A model generated the notes under the pieces. The model was not told where the DNA came from, did not search any database, and worked only from the letters and a program-made list of their open reading frames with translations. The position numbers and the translations under genes are program-made. This document shows positions 62,443 to 64,000 of a DNA stretch of 64,000 nt, piece by piece. This stretch comes from Candidatus Obscuribacter sp. (lineage in GTDB: Bacteria; Cyanobacteriota; Vampirovibrionia; Obscuribacterales; Obscuribacteraceae): positions 124,001-188,000 of the forward strand of contig JADYXR010000139.1 in NCBI GenBank assembly GCA_021772095.1. The letters are read 5' to 3'. Position 1 is the stretch's first letter. Each line of letters opens with the position of its first letter.

Positions 62443-62988
62443 TTACTTAGAACCGGCTGCCTTACCGGCTTTCTTCCGGATCACTTCGCCTTCGTACTTG
62501 ACGCCCTTACCTTTATAAACTTCAGGTGGACGTTTTGCTCTAATGAAAGAACAGAAATCGCCGAGCTCTTGTTTGTCGACACCGGTGACGGTGATGACGT
62601 TGGTTTTGGGAGCCACTTCAACGGTTATATCTTTTGGAATTTCGATGATAACTGGGTGTGAATAACCCAATTGCATGGTCAGGTTTTTGCCTTCGACAAC
62701 GGCTCTGTAGCCTACGCCAATCACTTCCAGTTTGCGGGTGAATCCGGTGGATAGACCGACAACCATATTGGAGAGCAATGTGCGGCTCAGACCATGCAAA
62801 CCTCTTGCCATACGATCTTCAGAATTTCTGACGACTAAGACTTCACCGTTTTCTTGTTTGAAGCCGATTTCCGGTCTAAACGTTCTGAATCGCTCACCTT
62901 TAGGTCCTTTGACTTTGATGTCCTGACCTGTGATGTCGACGGTGACGCCGGCGGGAATTTTAATTGGGGCTTTGCCTATTCGAGACAT
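62443..62988 (-). CDS. rplF: Ribosomal protein L6
   Basis: A 181-residue large-subunit protein: MSRIGKAPIKIPAGV, VKGPKGE, GLHGLSRTLLSNMVVGLSTGF, LEVIGVGYRAVVEG, and the end RPPEVYKGKGVKYEGEVI. Normal length; 42 bp from rpsH. Confidence 0.98.
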   Translation of the reverse strand: MSRIGKAPIKIPAGVTVDITGQDIKVKGPKGERFRTFRPEIGFKQENGEVLVVRNSEDRMARGLHGLSRTLLSNMVVGLSTGFTRKLEVIGVGYRAVVEGKNLTMQLGYSHPVIIEIPKDITVEVAPKTNVITVTGVDKQELGDFCSFIRAKRPPEVYKGKGVKYEGEVIRKKAGKAAGSK

Positions 62989-63030
62989 GGTTCTACCTTT
63001 TTACCTGTGTGATACGCGGTCAGCGTTTGC

Positions 63031-63432
63031 TTACCAGACTTGACCGACAACTTCACCGCCAATATTTTGTTTTCTGGCCTGGCGATCGGTCATGACACCG
63101 CGGCTGGTGCTGAGAATCGAAATTCCCAAGCCGCCGAATACTCGAGGAACTGCTTTGGATGGACGATAGAGTCGCAGACCAGGACGGCTGACGCGTTTGA
63201 TCCCTTGAATTACTTGCTCGCCTTTGGAGCCGTATTTCAAAACGATACGCATTTTTTGTTCCGGTGTGCCGAGATCTTTCGTCTCGAACGAACTGATGAA
63301 ACCTTCATCTCTCAACAGTTTGGCGATAGCCACTTTCTGCTTGGAGGCGGGCATTTCAACGACAGGAGCCTGTACTCTGGTGGCATTCCTGATACGTGTG
63401 AACATGTCGGCAATAGGGTCGATTACGGGCAT
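63031..63432 (-). CDS. rpsH: Ribosomal protein S8
   Basis: A 133-residue small-subunit protein: MPVIDPIADMFTRIRNA, VEMPASKQKVAIAKLLRDEG, and the end GISILSTSRGVMTDRQAR. ATG 63432 is chosen as the family start; an upstream TTG adds seven residues of no known value. Confidence 0.97.
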   Translation of the reverse strand: MPVIDPIADMFTRIRNATRVQAPVVEMPASKQKVAIAKLLRDEGFISSFETKDLGTPEQKMRIVLKYGSKGEQVIQGIKRVSRPGLRLYRPSKAVPRVFGGLGISILSTSRGVMTDRQARKQNIGGEVVGQVW

Positions 63433-63446
63433 TTTGTTTAACTCTC

Positions 63447-63653
63447 CTACCAACTAGACTTTGTGACGCCAGGGAGCAGACCTGCGTGTGCCATCTTTCT
63501 CAGGCAGCATCTGCACAATCCGAAATCGCGGTAATAGCCTCTCGGCCGTCCGCAAATTCTGCAGCGATTATGCAAGCGAACCTTCGGAAACTTGCCTTTA
63601 GCAACAAGCAACTGGTGCTTGTGCTCTTTTACAATCATCGATGTTTTGGCCAC
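63447..63653 (-). CDS. rpsN: Ribosomal protein S14, zinc type
   Basis: A 68-residue S14 with C-R-I-C...C-R-C-C zinc ligands ([17 protein letters not shown]). This is the short zinc-containing form. It is 14 bases from rpsH. Confidence 0.97.
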   Translation of the reverse strand: MAKTSMIVKEHKHQLLVAKGKFPKVRLHNRCRICGRPRGYYRDFGLCRCCLRKMAHAGLLPGVTKSSW

Positions 63654-63663
63654 GATCCTCTCC

Positions 63664-64000
63664 TTAAGTGGATTTCTTGAACGGCATGCCGATTTCTTTC
63701 AGCAACGCGAGCGCTTCCTGGTCGGTGCGCGCGGTTGTCACCATGGCAATGTCCATTCCTCGTGTTGCGTCAATTTTGTCGTAACTAATTTCAGGGAAAA
63801 TAAGTTGCTCTTTAATACCGAGCGAATAGTTGCCGCGTCCGTCAAATGACTTTGGCGATAGTCCGCGGAAATCTTTGATACGGGGAAGGGCAATGTGAAC
63901 TAGTTTGGCAAGAAAGTCATACATGCGTTTTCCGCGCAGCGTGACCGATACGCCGATTGGCATACCTTTTCTGACTTTGTACGTGGCGATGGATTTGCGA
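63664..64000 (-). CDS. rplE: Ribosomal protein L5, 5' part outside window
   Basis: Open to the edge of the window. The visible C-terminal ~112 residues include [58 protein letters not shown] and [10 protein letters not shown]. Binds 5S rRNA. First gene of the visible ribosomal run. Confidence 0.96.
   Translation of the reverse strand, partial: RKSIATYKVRKGMPIGVSVTLRGKRMYDFLAKLVHIALPRIKDFRGLSPKSFDGRGNYSLGIKEQLIFPEISYDKIDATRGMDIAMVTTARTDQEALALLKEIGMPFKKST

Noticed and set aside
1..64000. tRNA, rRNA, tmRNA or IS elements
   Set aside because: No T-loop GTTCGANTC with matching acceptor stem, no rRNA-like stretch and no transposase or terminal repeats recognised by eye.

Overview
The window reads as a bacterial chromosome segment of roughly balanced base composition and dense coding. 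There is no prophage, IS element, rRNA, tRNA or CRISPR array that I can recognise. Inference: the ribosomal operon order (L5-S14-S8-L6-L18-S5-L30-L15-SecY-Adk-Map-IF1-L36-S13-S11-S4-RpoA-L17-TruA-L13-S9) together with many kinesin-light-chain-type TPR proteins, Hanks-type kinase signalling, a DnaB intein and DgcN/DgcA-like enzymes fits a non-photosynthetic relative of Cyanobacteria (Melainabacteria/Vampirovibrionia, perhaps an Obscuribacter-like lineage). This assignment rests on pattern recognition, not on a search.

Layout. 1-8.5 kb: the end of a glucosaminidase-type cell-wall hydrolase, a GT39-like membrane glycosyltransferase, an acyltransferase-3 protein, a TPR protein and a carboxypeptidase-regulatory-domain repeat protein. 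8.5-24.7 kb: FolC, a NUDIX hydrolase, a response regulator fused to a Ser/Thr kinase, a candidate selenoprotein, a 1322-residue TPR/low-complexity membrane protein, an acetyl-CoA synthetase with a NarL-type regulator, intein-containing DnaB and a CheY-like receiver. 24.9-30.6 kb (minus strand): grpE-dnaK-dnaJ and a YVTN beta-propeller protein. 31-37.9 kb: dgcN/dgcA-like genes, a GntR regulator, two glycosyltransferases and a CHAD protein. 38-44.7 kb (plus strand): a tight five-gene run trxB - haem-oxygenase-fold protein - yyaL - proB - proA. 44.7-50.4 kb: TPR membrane protein, zinc-ribbon membrane protein, a small membrane protein and a secreted TPR-thioredoxin. 50.5-64 kb (minus strand): the spc/alpha ribosomal operon and the truA-rplM-rpsI operon.

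The most interesting item is at 13110-13463 on the minus strand. It is a 117-codon reading frame interrupted only by one in-frame TGA, which lies exactly where the first cysteine of a glutaredoxin/ArsC-like CxxC motif is expected. It has a good Shine-Dalgarno sequence, and 29 nt after the TGA there is a 6-bp hairpin with an AGGU loop, resembling a bacterial SECIS. I read it as a selenocysteine protein that ordinary gene calling would miss.

A second theme is frequent degenerate tandem repeats and low-complexity insertions, even inside housekeeping enzymes. In coding DNA the units are multiples of three (24 bp in the GT39-like gene, 45 bp in folC, 15 bp in the TPR protein, 21 bp in the zinc-ribbon protein). 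In two intergenic regions they are 12-13 bp and 17 bp. Acidic/serine-rich inserts interrupt ProB and ProA, RpoA carries a Met/Gly/Ser-rich N-terminal extension, and L15 and L30 carry charged C-terminal tails.
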